This document shows, one piece after another, positions 1-12,345 of a DNA stretch of 64,000 nt (within the stretch, counting starts at the first letter, position 1; each line of letters starts with the position of its first letter). The stretch is from Sympetrum striolatum (Eukaryota; Arthropoda; Insecta; Odonata; Libellulidae): positions 13,944,346 through 14,008,345 of the forward strand of contig OX388344.1 in NCBI GenBank assembly GCA_947579665.1, in the 5' to 3' direction. A program made the position numbers and the translations under genes. Under the pieces are notes generated by a model. The model saw nothing but the letters and a program-made list of their open reading frames with translations. It searched no databases and was not told where the DNA came from.

Positions 1-175
1 GAATAAATCGGCGTTACTTTGGTTAAGACTAGATTCTGATAATTCTTTTAAAGAAACAAAAATTCCCTTTAGGACTTTTTGTTTCCTTTCATATTACAGT
101 CTATTCTTCGTCGGATTCGAAGGCTTCGTTATAATGTCTGTCATGGCGCCATATTCATCGCAGATCGGTTATTTG
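1..175. other. Unique flank, possible decayed transposase tail
   Basis: No open gene is visible. On the minus strand, the stretch just downstream of the recognisable transposase reads as short acidic fragments (an ESDEE-like stretch near positions 105-130) broken by stops. Pogo/Tigger/Jerky transposases often end in an acidic tail, so this could be its eroded C-terminus, but the match is too weak to assign. I see no terminal inverted repeat or target-site duplication that would mark the element's end. Confidence 0.35.
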
Positions 176-1171
176 ATTGGATAGAATTTGTTTTCCTTAC
201 CGGTCTCGGGGACCAGTGCTGACAGAAATCCAGCTTCAGCGAAACATTTTTGAGCAGTCGATGTTTTATTATCTTTAAATTATTCCAATTTATGGCATCC
301 TGCACTGACATTTTTTATCACCTCCGACACTGTATTCGCAGTAGCAGCCAATAACGATCGCATCATTTACTTTCTATATTGTGCCTTCAACGATCTAATT
401 ACCCCCTGATCCATTGATTGCTGAGTGATGCCAGTTGTGTTTGCCGGTAACCAGGCTAGCTCCATATTCGAAAGGCGAATTTTAGGATGACAGGTTGCGT
501 TATCGAGGAAAGGTATGACTTTCCTATCTTTCCTCTTCGTTTCGGTGTTGAAACTTTTCAGCCACTCTTCCATGATTGAAGCCATGTTCCATGCTTTTGT
601 ATTATTTCAATATGTGATCGGTAGCTTCTCAATGGCAACGTTATTGAAACATCGTGATCGAGCTGATTTACGGTTGACGCATTAGGAGCTCCCCAGCCAT
701 ATTGCCACAAATGAAAATGATGAAACGCTCCTTTGAGTGCTTCCTTTCTAAAGAATAAGCGAAAATGTAAGATAATTTTTTTCATTTATGCACTCATTTC
801 CTGAAAAAGAACTTCGAAAAGGAAAATTCCTAGCAGTTTCCTCCTTTAACACAAAATGTTTTAGACAGCAATGCCCTGTAAAACATTCCGGTTTCGTCCC
901 CGCTGTAGATATCACATGGTTAGTAGCCTAAATTTATTCTTGAACCTTGCCTTACCAGTCCTCTACGGTTATCACATCCACGTCATTCGAATTGCAGACA
1001 CCTATGATCCAAGAAACTGCAAACTCCAATGCCTTTTCTTGTACCATTGGACCTGATAAAGGAATATTCCTCGATCATGCTCGCACAAACCAGTCCCAAA
1101 CTTATTTGTTTAATTCTTCATATTCGCACAGAGGAGTTTTCCTCCTTCCGCCGTAAACTGCCCGAGATTTA
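176..1171 (-). pseudogene. Pogo/Tigger/Jerky-like DDE transposase relic
   Basis: Broken transposase of the pogo/Tigger/Jerky group (Tc1/mariner superfamily, the lineage that also gave CENP-B). Reading down from 1171, a CENP-B/Tc5-type DNA-binding segment appears at 1125-1015: EYEELNK, then WFVRA, then SGPMVQEKALEFA. The catalytic domain follows. IYSGDETG places the first aspartate at 896-898. KSARSRCFNNV lies near 695-640. The longest open stretch, 585-367 (72 codons), carries FLDNATCHP (second aspartate, 502-504), LPANTT, and MDQGVIRSLKAQYRK (third aspartate, 409-411). Conserved C-terminal pieces are SVQDAINW near 310-280 and KCFAEAGF near 249-226, in a different frame. In-frame stops (for example at 1102-1104, about 816-820, 618-620 and 367-369) and frame changes show it is dead. 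The catalytic triad survives, but one extra residue lies before MDQG. The N-terminal helix-turn-helix expected above 1171 is not recognisable. Family assignment is firm; the subfamily is not. Confidence 0.85.
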
Positions 1172-1337
1172 ATCCCCACAAATATAAGAGGAAAAATTAA
1201 AATGCTCCTACATATTACCTAATAATGATTCGTTTGTTCTGCTACGTTTATTAAGAGCTATTCCTCTGCAAAATCGAAGATCTTGAAATGATATTTACAA
1301 CTGAACGCAAATAATTACGGATAATATCGCCAATGGG
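1172..1337. other. Unique AT-rich spacer between transposon relic and satellite
   Basis: No gene, RNA or repeat is recognisable in these 166 bases. It would be the place for the transposase N-terminal helix-turn-helix, but I could not read one in any minus-strand frame. It ends at the satellite edge without any sign of a gradually decaying repeat. Confidence 0.5.
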
Positions 1338-1390
1338 AATTCAACTTTCATTATTATCTTTCGGCAGCATTTGGATGAACTTCCGAAGCC
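1338..1390. repeat. Array edge: truncated first unit and junction
   Basis: Satellite similarity starts abruptly around 1338-1343, in the middle of the AATTAACTTTC element near the 3' part of the unit, giving a 53-bp partial unit. Upstream sequence (CCAATGGG) shows no satellite resemblance. The breakpoint is inside an AT-rich stretch. No target-site duplication or microhomology is obvious beyond GAATT against TAATT. Confidence 0.85.
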
Positions 1391-1588
1391 ATGACAATGT
1401 GATATAAGGAGCTGGCTGGTGCTGAAAGATGGTGCTTGGTCGAGGGATGCGAACTCAAATTAACTAAGTACAAATGGATAAGAATGCTATTACTGTACCT
1501 ATTTTGTGATTCGTCATTGTTATCAAAAGTAAATATAATTAACTTTCATTATTATCTTTCGGCAGCATTTGGATGAACTTCCGAAGCC
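1391..1588. repeat. First full unit, edge variant
   Basis: The outermost complete unit has private changes: ACAATGTGATAT instead of ACGATGCGATAT, and GGAGCTGGCTGG instead of GGAGCAGGGTGG. The GCTGG change leaves it slightly more diverged than interior units. That is the usual pattern for satellite edges, where homogenisation by unequal exchange is less effective, but the divergence here is small. Confidence 0.8.
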
Positions 1589-1786
1589 ATGACAATGCGA
1601 TATAAGGAGCAGGGTGGTGCTGAAAGATGGTGCTTGGTCGAGGGATGCGAACTCAAATTAACTAAGTACAAATGGATAAGAATGCTATTGCTGCACCTAT
1701 TTTGTGATTCGTCATTGTTATCAAAAGTAAATATAATTAACTTTCATTAATATCTTTCGGCAGCATTTGGATGAACTTCCGAAGCC

Positions 1787-1984
1787 ATGACGATGCGATA
1801 TAAGGAGCAGGGTGGTGCTGAAAGATGGTGCTTGGTCGAGGGATGCGAACTCAAATTAACTAAGTACAAATGGATAAGAATGCTATTGCTGTACCTATTT
1901 TGTGATTCGTCATTGTTATCAAAAGTAAATATAATTAACTTTCATTATTATCTTTCGGCAGCATTTGGATGAACTTCAGAAGCC
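1787..1984 (+). repeat. Representative 198-bp unit with 61-codon open frame (not called a gene)
   Basis: This unit matches the majority sequence of the TCATTG subtype. Frame 1 from the ATG runs 61 codons (MTMRYKEQGGAERW at the start, NFHYYLSAAFG at the end) to a TGA. Because 198 is divisible by 3, each unit resets the same frame. I count 104 of 316 units with this frame intact. Most others carry TAATTG instead of TCATTG at unit position 122-127, a serine-to-stop change, and several carry one-base frameshifts. Broken and open units are amplified alike, so I see no sign of selection on the protein. The predicted peptide matches no family I recognise. Confidence 0.75.
1967..1984. repeat. Short dyads at each unit boundary (example)
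   Basis: Near the end of each unit, TTCGG and CCGAA form a 5-bp inverted repeat around an 18-base loop (TTCGG at the CTTTCGGCAGC landmark, CCGAA just before the next ATG). The right arm overlaps CTTCCGAAG, itself a 4-1-4 palindrome. In this particular unit the right arm reads TTCAGAAG, so the dyad is damaged here; most other units are intact. The arms are short, and a functional role is not supported by sequence alone. Confidence 0.4.
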
Positions 1985-2776
1985 ATGACGATGCGATATA
2001 AGGAGCAGGGTGGTGCTGAAAGATGGTGCTTGGTCGAGGGATGCGAACTCAAATTAACTAAGTACAAATGGATAAGAATGCTATTGCTGTACCTATTTTG
2101 TGATTCGTCATTGTTATCAAAAGTAAGTATAATGTACTTTCATTATTATCTTTCGGCAGCATTTGGATGAACTTCCGAAGCCATGACGATGCGATATAAG
2201 GAGCAGGGTGGTGCTGAAAGATGGTGCTTGGTCGAGGGATGCGAACTCAAATTAACTAAGTACAAATGGATAAGAATGCTATTGCTGTACCTATTTTGTG
2301 ATTCGTCATTGTTATCAAAAGTAAATATAATTAACTTTCATTATTATCTTTCGGCAGCATTTGGATGAACTTCCGAAGCCATGACGATGCGATATAAGGA
2401 GCAGGGTGGTGCTGAAAGATGGTGCTTGGTCGAGGGATGCGAACTCAAATTAACTAAGTACAATTGGATAAGAATGCTATTGCTGTACCTATTTTGTGAT
2501 TCGTCATTGTTATCAAAAGTAAATATATATAACTTTCATTATTATCTTTCGGCAGCATTTGGATGAACTTCCGAAGCCATGGCGATGCGATATAAGGAGC
2601 AGGGTGGTGCTGAAAGATGGTGCTTGGTCGAGGGATGCGAACTCAAATTAACTAAGTACAAATGGATAAGAATGCTATTACTGTACCTATTTTGTGATTC
2701 GTCATTGTTATCAAAAGTAAATATAATTAACTTTCATTATTATCTTTCGGCAGCATTTGGATGAACTTCCGAAGCC

Positions 2777-4753
2777 ATGACGATGCGATATAACAGCAGG
2801 GTGGTGCTGAAAGATGGTGCTTGGTCGAGGGATGCGAACTCAAATTAACTAAGTACAAATGGATAAGAATGCTATTGCTGTACCTATTTTGTGATTCGTC
2901 ATTGTTATCAAAAGTAAATATAATTAACTTTCATTATTATCTTTAGGCAGCATTTGGATGAACTTCCGAAGCAATGACGATGCGATATAAGGAGCAGGGT
3001 GGTGCTGAGAGATGGTGCTTGGTCGAGGGATGCGAACTCAAATTAACTAAGTACAAATGGATAAGAATGCTATTGCTGTACCTATTTTGTGATTCGTCAT
3101 TGTTATCAAAAGTAAATATAATTAACTTTCATTATTATCTTTCGGCAGCATTTGGATGAACTTCCGAAGCAATGACGATGCGATATAAGAGCAGGGTGGT
3201 GCTGAAAGATGGTGCTTGGTCGAGGGATGCGAACTCAAATTAACTAAGTACAAATGGATAAGAATGCTATTGCTGTACCTATTTTGTGATTCGTCATTGT
3301 TATCAAAAGTAAATATAATTAACTTTCATTATTATCTTTCGGCAGCATTTGGATGAACTTCCGAAGCCATGACGATGCGATATAAGGAGCAGGGTGGTGC
3401 TGAGAGATGGTGCTTGGTCGAGGGATGCGAACTCAAATTAACTAAGTACAAATGGATAAGAATGCTATTACTGTACCTATTTTGTGATTCGTCATTGTTA
3501 TCAAAAGTAAATATAATTAACTTTCATTATTATCTTTCGGCAGCATTTGGATGAACTTCCGAAGCCATGACGATGTGATATAAGGAGCAAGGTGGTGCTG
3601 AAAGATGGTGCTTGGTCGAGGGATGCGAACTCAAATTAACTAAGAACAAATGGATAAGAATGCTATTGCTGTACCTATTTTGTGATTCGTCATTGTTATC
3701 AAAAGTAAATATAATTAACTTTCATTATTATCTTTCGGCAGCATTTGGATGAACTTCCGAAGCCATGACGATGCGATATAAGGAGCAGGGTGATGCTGAG
3801 AGATGGTGCTTGGTCGAGGGATGCGAACTCAAATTAACTAAGTACAAATGGATAAGAATGCTTTTACTGTACCTATTTTGTGATTCGTAATTGTTATCAA
3901 AAGTAAATATAATTAACTTTCATTATTATCTTTCGGCAGCATTTGGATGAACTTCCGAAGCCATGACGATGCGATATAAGGAGCAGGGTGGTGCTGAAAG
4001 ATGGTGCTTGGTCGAGGGATGCGAACTCAAATTAACTAAGTACAAATGGATTAGAATGCTATTGCTGTACCTATTTTGTGATTCGTCATTGTTATCAAAA
4101 GTAAATATAATTAACTTTCATTATTATCTTTCGGCAGCATTTGGATGAACTTCCGAAGCCATGACGATGCGATATAAGAGCAGGGTGGTGCTGAAAGATG
4201 GTGCTTGGTCGAGGGATGCGAACTCAAATTAACTAAGTACAAATGGATAAGAACGCTATTGCTGTACCTATTTTGTGATTCGTCATTGTTATCAAAAGTA
4301 AATATAATTAACTTTCATTATTATCTTTCGGCAGCATTTGGATGAACTTCCGAAGCCATGACGATGCGATATAAGGAGCAGGGTGGTGCTGGTAGATGGT
4401 GCTTGGTCGAGGGATGCGAACTCAAATTAACTAAGTACAAATGGATAAGAATGCTATTGCTGTACCTATTTTGTGATTCGTCATTGTTATCAAAAGTAAA
4501 TATAATTAACTTTCATTATTATCTTTCGGCAGCATTTGGATGAACTTCCGAAGCCATGACGATGCGATATAAGAGCAGGGTGGTGCTGAAAGATGGTGCT
4601 TGGTTGAGGGATGCGAACTCAAATTAACTAAGTACAAATGGATAAGAATGCTATTGCTGTACCTATTTTGTGATTCGTCATTGTTATCAAAAGTAAATAT
4701 AATTAACTTTCATTATTATCTTTCGGCAGCATTTGGATGAACTTCCGAAGCCA
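2777..4753. repeat. Cluster of four 197-bp deletion units near the left edge
   Basis: Units starting at about 2777, 3171, 4161 and 4556 each lack one base in the ATAAGGAGCAG segment (ATAACAGCAG in the first, ATAAGAGCAG in the other three). The loss shifts the frame after the fifth codon. Three identical lesions within 1.4 kb suggest local copying of one mutant unit rather than independent events. Confidence 0.8.
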
Positions 4754-7700
4754 TGACGATGCGATATAAGGAGCAGGGTGGTGCTGAAAGATGGTGCTTG
4801 GTCGAGGGATGCGAACTCAAATTAACTAAGTACAAATGGATAAGAATGCTATTGCTGTACCTATTTTGTGATTCGTCATTGTTATCAAAAGTAAATATAA
4901 TTAACTTTCATTATTATCTTTCGGCAGCATTTGGATGAACTTCCGAAGCCATGACGATGCGATATAAGGAGCAGGGTGGTGCTGAGAGATGGTGCTTGGT
5001 CGAGGGATGCGAACTCAAATTAACTAAGTACAAATGGATAAGAATGCTATTGCTGTACCTATTTTGTGATTCGTCATTGTTATCAAAAGTAAATATAATT
5101 AACTTTCATTATTATCTTTCGGCAGCATTTGGATGAACTTCCGAAGCCATGACGATGCGATATAAGGAGCAGGGTGGTGCTGGTAGATGGTGCTTGGTCG
5201 AGGGATGCGAACTCAAATTAACTAAGTACAAATGGATAAGAATGCTATTGCTGTACCTATTTTGTGATTCGTCATTGTTATCAATAGTAAATATAATTAA
5301 CTTTCATTATTATCTTTCGGCAGCATTTGGATGAACTTCCGAAGCCATGACGATGCGATATAAGGAGCAGGGTGGTGCTGAGAGATGGTGCTTGGTCGAG
5401 GGATGCGAACTCAAATTAACTAAGTACAAATGGATAAGAATGCTATTACTGTACCTATTTTGTGATTCGTCATTGTTATCAAAAGTAAATATAATTAACT
5501 TTCATTATTATCTTTCGGCAGCATTTGGATGAACTTCCGAAGCCATGACGATGCGATATAAGGAGCAGGGTGGTGCTGAAAGATGGTGCTTGGTCGAGGG
5601 ATGCGAACTCAAATTAACTAAGTACAAATGGATAAGAATGCTATTGCTGTACCTATTTTGTGATTCGTAATTGTTATCAAAAGTAAATATAATTAACTTT
5701 CATTATTATCTTTCGGCAGCATTTGGATGAACTTCCGAAGCCATGACGATGCGATATAAGGAGCAGGGTGGTGCTGAGAGATGGTGCTTGGTCGAGGGAT
5801 GCGAACTCAAATTAACTAAGTACAAATGGATAAGAATGCTTTTACTGTACCTATTTTGTGATTCGTCATTGTTATCAAAAGTAAATATAATTAACTTTCA
5901 TTATTATCTTTCGGCAGCATTTGGATGAACTTCCGAAGCCATGACGATGCGATATAAGGAGCAGGGTGGTGCTGAGAGATGGTGCTTGGTCGAGGGATGC
6001 GAACTCAAATTAACTAAGTACAAATGGATAAGAATGCTATTGCTGTACCTATTTTGTGATTCGTCATTGTTATCAAAAGTAAATATAATTAACTTTCATT
6101 ATTATCTTTCGGCAGCATTTGGATGAACTTCCGAAGCCATGACAATGCGATATAAGGAGCAGGGTGGTGCTGAAAGATGGTGCTTGGTCGAGGGATGCGA
6201 ACTCAAATTAACTAAGTACAAATGGATAAGAATGCTATTGCTGTACCTATTTTGTGATTCGTCATTGTTATCAAAAGTAAATATAATTAACTTTCATTAT
6301 TATCTTTCGGCAGCATTTGGATGAACTTCCGAAGCCATGACGATGCGATATAAGGAGCAGGGTGGTGCTGAGAGATGGTGCATGGTCGAGGGATGCGAAC
6401 TCAAATTAACTAAGTACAAATGGATAAGAATGCTATTGCTGTACCTATTTTGTGATTCGTCATTGTTATCAAAAGTAAATATAATTAACTTTCATTATTA
6501 TCTTTCGGCAGCATTTGGATGAACTTCCGAAGCCATGACGATGCGATATAAGGAGCAGGGTGGTGCTGAGAGATGGTGCTTGGTCGAGGGATGCGAACTC
6601 AAATTAACTAAGTACAAATGGATAAGAATGCTATTGCTGTACCTATTTTGTGATTCGTAATTGTTATCAAAAGTAAATATAATTAACTTTCATTATTATC
6701 TTTCGGCAGCATTTGGATGAACTTCCGAAGCCATGACGATGCGATATAAGGAGTAGGGTGGTGCTGAAAGATGGTGCTTGGTCGAGGGATGCGAACTCAA
6801 ATTAACTAAGTACAAATGGATAAGAATGCTATTGCTGTACCTATTTTGTGATTCGTAATTGTTATCAAAAGTAAATATAATTAACTTTCATTATTATCTT
6901 TCGGCAGCATTTGGAAGAACTTCCGAAGCCATGACGATGCGATATAAGGAGCAGGGTGGTGCTGAAAGATGGTGCTTGGTCGAGGGATGCGAACTCAAAT
7001 TAACTAAGTACAAATGGATAAGAATGCTATTGCTGTACCTATTTTGTGATTCGTAATTGTTATCAAAAGTAAATATAATTAACTTTCATTATTATCTTTC
7101 GGCAGCATTTGGATGAACTTCCGAAGCCATGACGATGCGATATAAGGAGCAGGGTGGTGCTGAAAGATGGTGCTTGGTCGAGGGATGCGAACTCAAATTA
7201 ACTAAGTACAAATGGATAAGAATGCTATTGCTGTACATATTTTGTGATTCGTAATTGTTATCAAAAGTAAATATAATTAACTTTCATTATTATCTTTCGG
7301 CAGCATTTGGATGAATTTCCGCAGCCATGACGATGCGATATAAGGAGCAGGGTGGTGCTGAAAGATGGTGCTTGGTCGAGGGATGCGAACTCAAATTAAC
7401 TAAGTACAAATGGATAAGAATGCTATTGCTGTACCTATTTTGTGATTCATCATTGTTATCAAAAGTAAATATAATTAACTTTCATTATTATCTTTCGGCA
7501 GCATTTGGATGAACTTCCGAAGCCATGACGATTCGATATAAGGAGCAGGGTGGTGCTGAAAGATGGTGCTTGGTCGAGGGATGCGAACTCAAATTAACTA
7601 AGTACAAATGGATAAGAATGCTATTGCTGTACCTATTTTGTGATTCGTCATTGTTATCAAAAGTAAATATAATTAACTTTCATTATTATCTTTCGGCAGC

Positions 7701-10019
7701 ATTTGGATGAACTTCCGAAGCATGGACGATGCGATATAAGGAGCAGGGTGGTGCTGAAAGATGGTGCTTGGTCGAGGGATGCGAACTCAAATTAACTAAG
7801 TACAAATGGATAAGAATGCTATTGCTGTACCTATTTTGTGATTCGTAATTGTTATCAAAAGTAAATATAATTAACTTTCATTATTATCTTTCGGCAGCAT
7901 TTGGATGAACTTCCGAAGCCATGACGATGCGATATAAGGAGCAGGGTGGTGCTGAAAGATGGTGCTTGGTCGAGGGATGCGAACTCAAATTAACTAAGTA
8001 CAAATGGATAAGAATGCTATTGCTGTACCTATTTTGTGATTCGTCATTGTTATCAAAAGTAAATATAATTAACTTTCATTATTATCTTTCGGCAGCATTT
8101 GGATGAACTTCCGAAGCCATGACGATGCGATATAAGGAGCATGGTGGTGCTGAAAGATGGTGCTTGGTCGAGGGATGCGAACTCAAATTAACTAAGTACA
8201 AATGGATAAGAATGCTATTGCTGTACCTATTTTGTTATTCGTAATTGTTAACAAAAGTAAATATAATTAACTTTCATTATTATCTTTCGGCAGCATTTGG
8301 ATGAACTTCCGAAGCTATGACGATGCGATATAAGGAGCAGGGTGGTGCTGAAAGATGGTGCTTGGTCGAGGGATGCGAACTCAAATTAACTAAGTACAAA
8401 TGGATAAGAATGCTATTGCTGTACCTATTTTGTGATTCGTAATTGTTATCAAAAGTAAATATAATTAACTTTCATTATTATCCTTCGGCAGCAGTTGGAT
8501 GAATTTCCGAAGCCATGACGATGCGATATAAGGAGCAGGGTGGTGCTGAAAGATGGTGCTTGGTCGAGGGATGCGAACTCAAATTAACTAAGTACAAATG
8601 GATAAGAATGCTATTGCTGTACCTATTTTGTGATTCGTAATTGTTAACAAAAGTAAATATAATTAACTTTCATTATTATCTTTCGGCAGCATTTGGATGA
8701 ACTTCCGAAGCCATGACGATGCGATATAAGGAGCAGGGTGGTGCTGAAAGATGGTGCTTGGTCGAGGGATGCGAACTCAAAATAATTAAGTACAAATGGA
8801 TAAGAATGCTATTGCTGTACCTATTTTGTGATTCGTAATTGTTATCAAAAGTAAATATAATTAACTTTCATTATTATCTTTCGGCAGCATTTGGATGAAC
8901 TTCCGAAGCCATGACAATGCGATATAAGGAGCAGGGTGGTGCTGAAAGATGGTGCTTGGTCGAGGGATGCGAACTCAAATTAACTAAGTACAAATGGATA
9001 AGAATGCTATTGCTGTACCTATTTTGTGATTCGTAATTGTTATCAAAAGTAAATATAATTAACTTTCATTATTATCTTTCGGCAGCATTTGGATGAACTT
9101 CCGAAGCCATGACGATGCGATATAAGGAGCAGGGTGGTGCTGAAAGATGGTGCTTGGTCGAGGGATGCGAACTCAAATTAACTAAGTACAAATGGATAAG
9201 AATGCTATTGCTGTACCTATTTTGTGATTCGTAATTGTTATCAAAAGTAAATATAATTAACTTTCATTATTATCTTTCGGCAGCATTTGGATGAACTTCC
9301 GAAGCCATGACGATGCGATATAAGGAGCAGGGTGGTGCTGAAAGATGGTGCTTGGTCGAGGGATGCGAACTCAAATTAACTAAGTACAAATGGATAAGAA
9401 TGCTATTGCTGTACCTATTTTGTGATTCGTCATTCTTATCAAAAGTAAATATAATTAACTTTCATTATAATCTTTCGGCAGCATTTGGATGAACTTCCGA
9501 AGCCATGACGATGCGATATAAGGAGCAGGGTGGTGCTGAAAGATGGTGCTTGGTCGAGGGATGCGAACTCAAATTAACTAAGTACAAATGGATAAGAATG
9601 CTATTGCTGTACCTATTTTGTGATTCGTCATTCTTATCAAAAGTAAATATAATTAACTTTCATTATTATCTTTCGGCAGCATTTGAATGATTTTCCGAAG
9701 CCATGACGATGCGATATAAGGAGCAGGGTGGTGCTGAAAGATGGTGCTTGGTCGAGGGATGCGAACTCAAATTAACTAAGTACAAATGGATAAGAATGCT
9801 ATTGCTGTAGCTATTTTGTGATTCGTAATTGTTATCAAAAGTAAATATAATTAACTTTCATTATTATCTTTCGGCAGCATTTGAATGAACTTCCGAAGCT
9901 ATGACGATGCGATATAAGGAGCAGGGTGGTGCTGAAAGATGGTGCTTGGTCGAGGGATGCGAACTCAAATTAACTAAGTACAAATGGATAAGAATGCTAT
10001 TGCTGTACCTATTTTGTGA

Positions 10020-12345
10020 TTCGTAATTGTTATCAAAGGTAAATATAATTAACTTTCATTATTATCTTTCGGCAGCATTTGAATGAACTTCCGAAGCCAT
10101 GACGATGCGATATAAGGAGCAGGGTGGTGCTGAAAGATGGTGCATGGTCGAGGGATGCACACTCAAATTAACTAAGTGCAAATGGATAAGAATGCTATTG
10201 CTGTACTTATTTTGTGATTCGTAATTGTTATCAAAAGTAAATATAATTAACTTTCATTATTATCTTTCGGCAGCATTTAGATGAACTTCCGAAGCCATGA
10301 CGATGCGATATAAGGAGCAGGGTGGTGCTGAAAGATGGTGCTTGGTCGAGGGATGCGAACTAAATTAACTAAGTACAAATGGATAAGAATGCTATTGCTG
10401 TACCTATTTTGTGATTCGTAATTGTTATCAAAAGTAAATATAATTAACTTTCATTATTATCTTTCGGCAGCATTTGGATGAACTTCCGAAGCCATGACGA
10501 TGCGATATAAGGAGCAGGGTGGTGCTGAAAGATGGTGCTTGGTCGAGGGATGCGAACTCAAATTAACTAAGTACAAATGGATAAGAATGCTATTGCTGTA
10601 CCTATTTTGTGATTCGTAATTGTTATCAAAAGTAAATATAATTACCTTTCATTATTATCTTTCGGCAGCATTTGGATGAACTTCCGAAGCCATGGCGATG
10701 CGATATAAGGAGCAGGGTGGTGCTGAAAGATGGTGCTTGGTCGAGGGATGCGAACTCAAATTAACTAAGTACAAATGGATAAGAATGCTATTGCTGTACC
10801 TATTATGTGATTCGTAATTGTTATCAAAAGTAAATATAATTACCTTTCATTATTATCTTTCGGCAGCATTTGGATGAACTTCCGAAGCCATGACGATGCG
10901 ATATAAGGAGCAGGGTGGTGCTAAAAGATGGTGCTTGGTCGAGGGATGCGAACTCAAATTAACTAAGTACAAATGGATAAGAATGCTATTGCTGTACCTA
11001 TTTTGTGATTCGTAATTGTTATCAAAAGTAAATATAATTACCTTTCATTATTATCTTTCGGCAGCATTTGGATGAACTTCCGAAGCCATGACGATGCGAT
11101 ATAAGGAGCAGGGTGGTGCTGAAAGATGGTGCTTGGTCGAGGGATGCGAACTCAAAATAATTAAGTACAAATGGATAAGAATGCTATTGCTGTACCTATT
11201 TTGTGATTCGTAATTGTTATCAAAAGTAAATATAATTAACTTTCATTATTATCTTTCGGCAGCATTTGGATGAACTTCCGAAGCCATGACAATGCGATAT
11301 AAGGAGCAGGGTGGTGCTGAAAGATGGTGCTTGGTCGAGGGATGCGAACTCAAATTAACTAAGTACAAATGGATAAGAATGCTATTGCTGTACCTATTTT
11401 GTGATTCGTCATTGTTATCAAAAGTAAATATAATTAACTTTCATTATTATCTTTCGGCAGCATTTGGATGAACTTCCGAAGCCATGACGATGCGATATAA
11501 GGAGCAGGGTGGTGCTGAAAGATGGTGCTTGGTCGAGGGATGCGAACTCAAATTAACTAAGTACAAATGGATAAGAATGCTATTGCTGTACCTATTTTGT
11601 GATTCGTAATTGTTATCAAAAGTAAATATAATTAACTTTCATTATTATCTTTCGGCAGCATTTGGATGAACTTCCGAAGCCATGACGATGCGATATAAGG
11701 AGCAGGGTGGTGCTGAAAGATGGTGCTTGGTCGAGGGATGCGAACTCAAATTAACTAAGTACAAATGGATAAGAATGCTATTGCTGTACCTATTTTGTGA
11801 TTCGTAATTGTTATCAAAGGTAAATATAATTAACTTTCATTATTATCTTTCGGCAGCATTTGAATGAACTTCCGAAGCCATGACGATGCGATATAAGGAG
11901 CAGGGTGGTGCTGAAAGATGGTGCATGGTCGAGGGATGCACACTCAAATTAACTAAGTGCAAATGGATAAGAATGCTATTGCTGTACTTATTTTGTGATT
12001 CGTAATTGTTATCAAAAGTAAATATAATTAACTTTCATTATTATCTTTCGGCAGCATTTAGATGAACTTCCGAAGCCATGACGATGCGATATAAGGAGCA
12101 GGGTGGTGCTGAAAGATGGTGCTTGGTCGAGGGATGCGAACTAAATTAACTAAGTACAAATGGATAAGAATGCTATTGCTGTACCTATTTTGTGATTCGT
12201 AATTGTTATCAAAAGTAAATATAATTAACTTTCATTATTATCTTTCGGCAGCATTTGGATGAACTTCCGAAGCCATGACGATGCGATATAAGGAGCAGGG
12301 TGGTGCTGAAAGATGGTGCTTGGTCGAGGGATGCGAACTCAAATT
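10020..12345. repeat. Nine-unit direct duplication, offset 1,781 bp
   Basis: Private variants recur in the same order 1,781 bp apart: TATCAAAGGTAAAT at 10031 and 11812, TGCATGGTCGAGGGATGCAC at 10141 and 11922, CATTTAGATGAAC near 10274 and 12055, and the one-base loss GAACTAAATT near 10357 and 12138. The offset is nine units minus the deleted base. A related but not identical series recurs from 12463 to 13135 (GAATGATTTT, GAAGCTATG, GCATGG, TTTAGATG, GAACTAAATT), and the same order is copied again from 27.5 kb. Confidence 0.8.

Noticed and set aside
558..785. Minus-strand 75-codon open frame as a separate gene
   Set aside because: It is out of frame with the conserved transposase motifs (KSARSRCF, then the 585-367 segment) that occupy the same stretch, so it is a by-product of the decay.
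871..1156. Plus-strand open frames of 61 and 69 codons in the flank
   Set aside because: They are opposite-strand shadows of the transposase relic, whose catalytic DETG and DNA-binding motifs are read on the minus strand in the same place.
1..1337. Terminal inverted repeats or target-site duplication of the transposon
   Set aside because: I could not find a matching pair flanking the relic; the ends are probably eroded or outside the window.
1797..1812. Ribosome binding site or TATA box (GATATAAGGAGC) in each unit
   Set aside because: It lies inside the open frame, after the ATG, so it cannot serve that start. The eukaryotic context makes a Shine-Dalgarno reading meaningless, and a lone TATAAGG in AT-rich DNA is weak evidence.
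1841..1851. RNA polymerase III B-box on the minus strand (AGTTCGCATCC), suggesting a tRNA-derived SINE origin
   Set aside because: It matches 9 of 11 consensus positions, but no acceptable A-box lies upstream on that strand and the T-arm stem does not pair properly.
1834..1851. CENP-B box in the satellite unit
   Set aside because: The best candidate, TTCGCATCCCTCGACC on the minus strand, keeps TTCG and CG at the right spacing but misses three of the nine essential positions, including the central A and two of CGGG.
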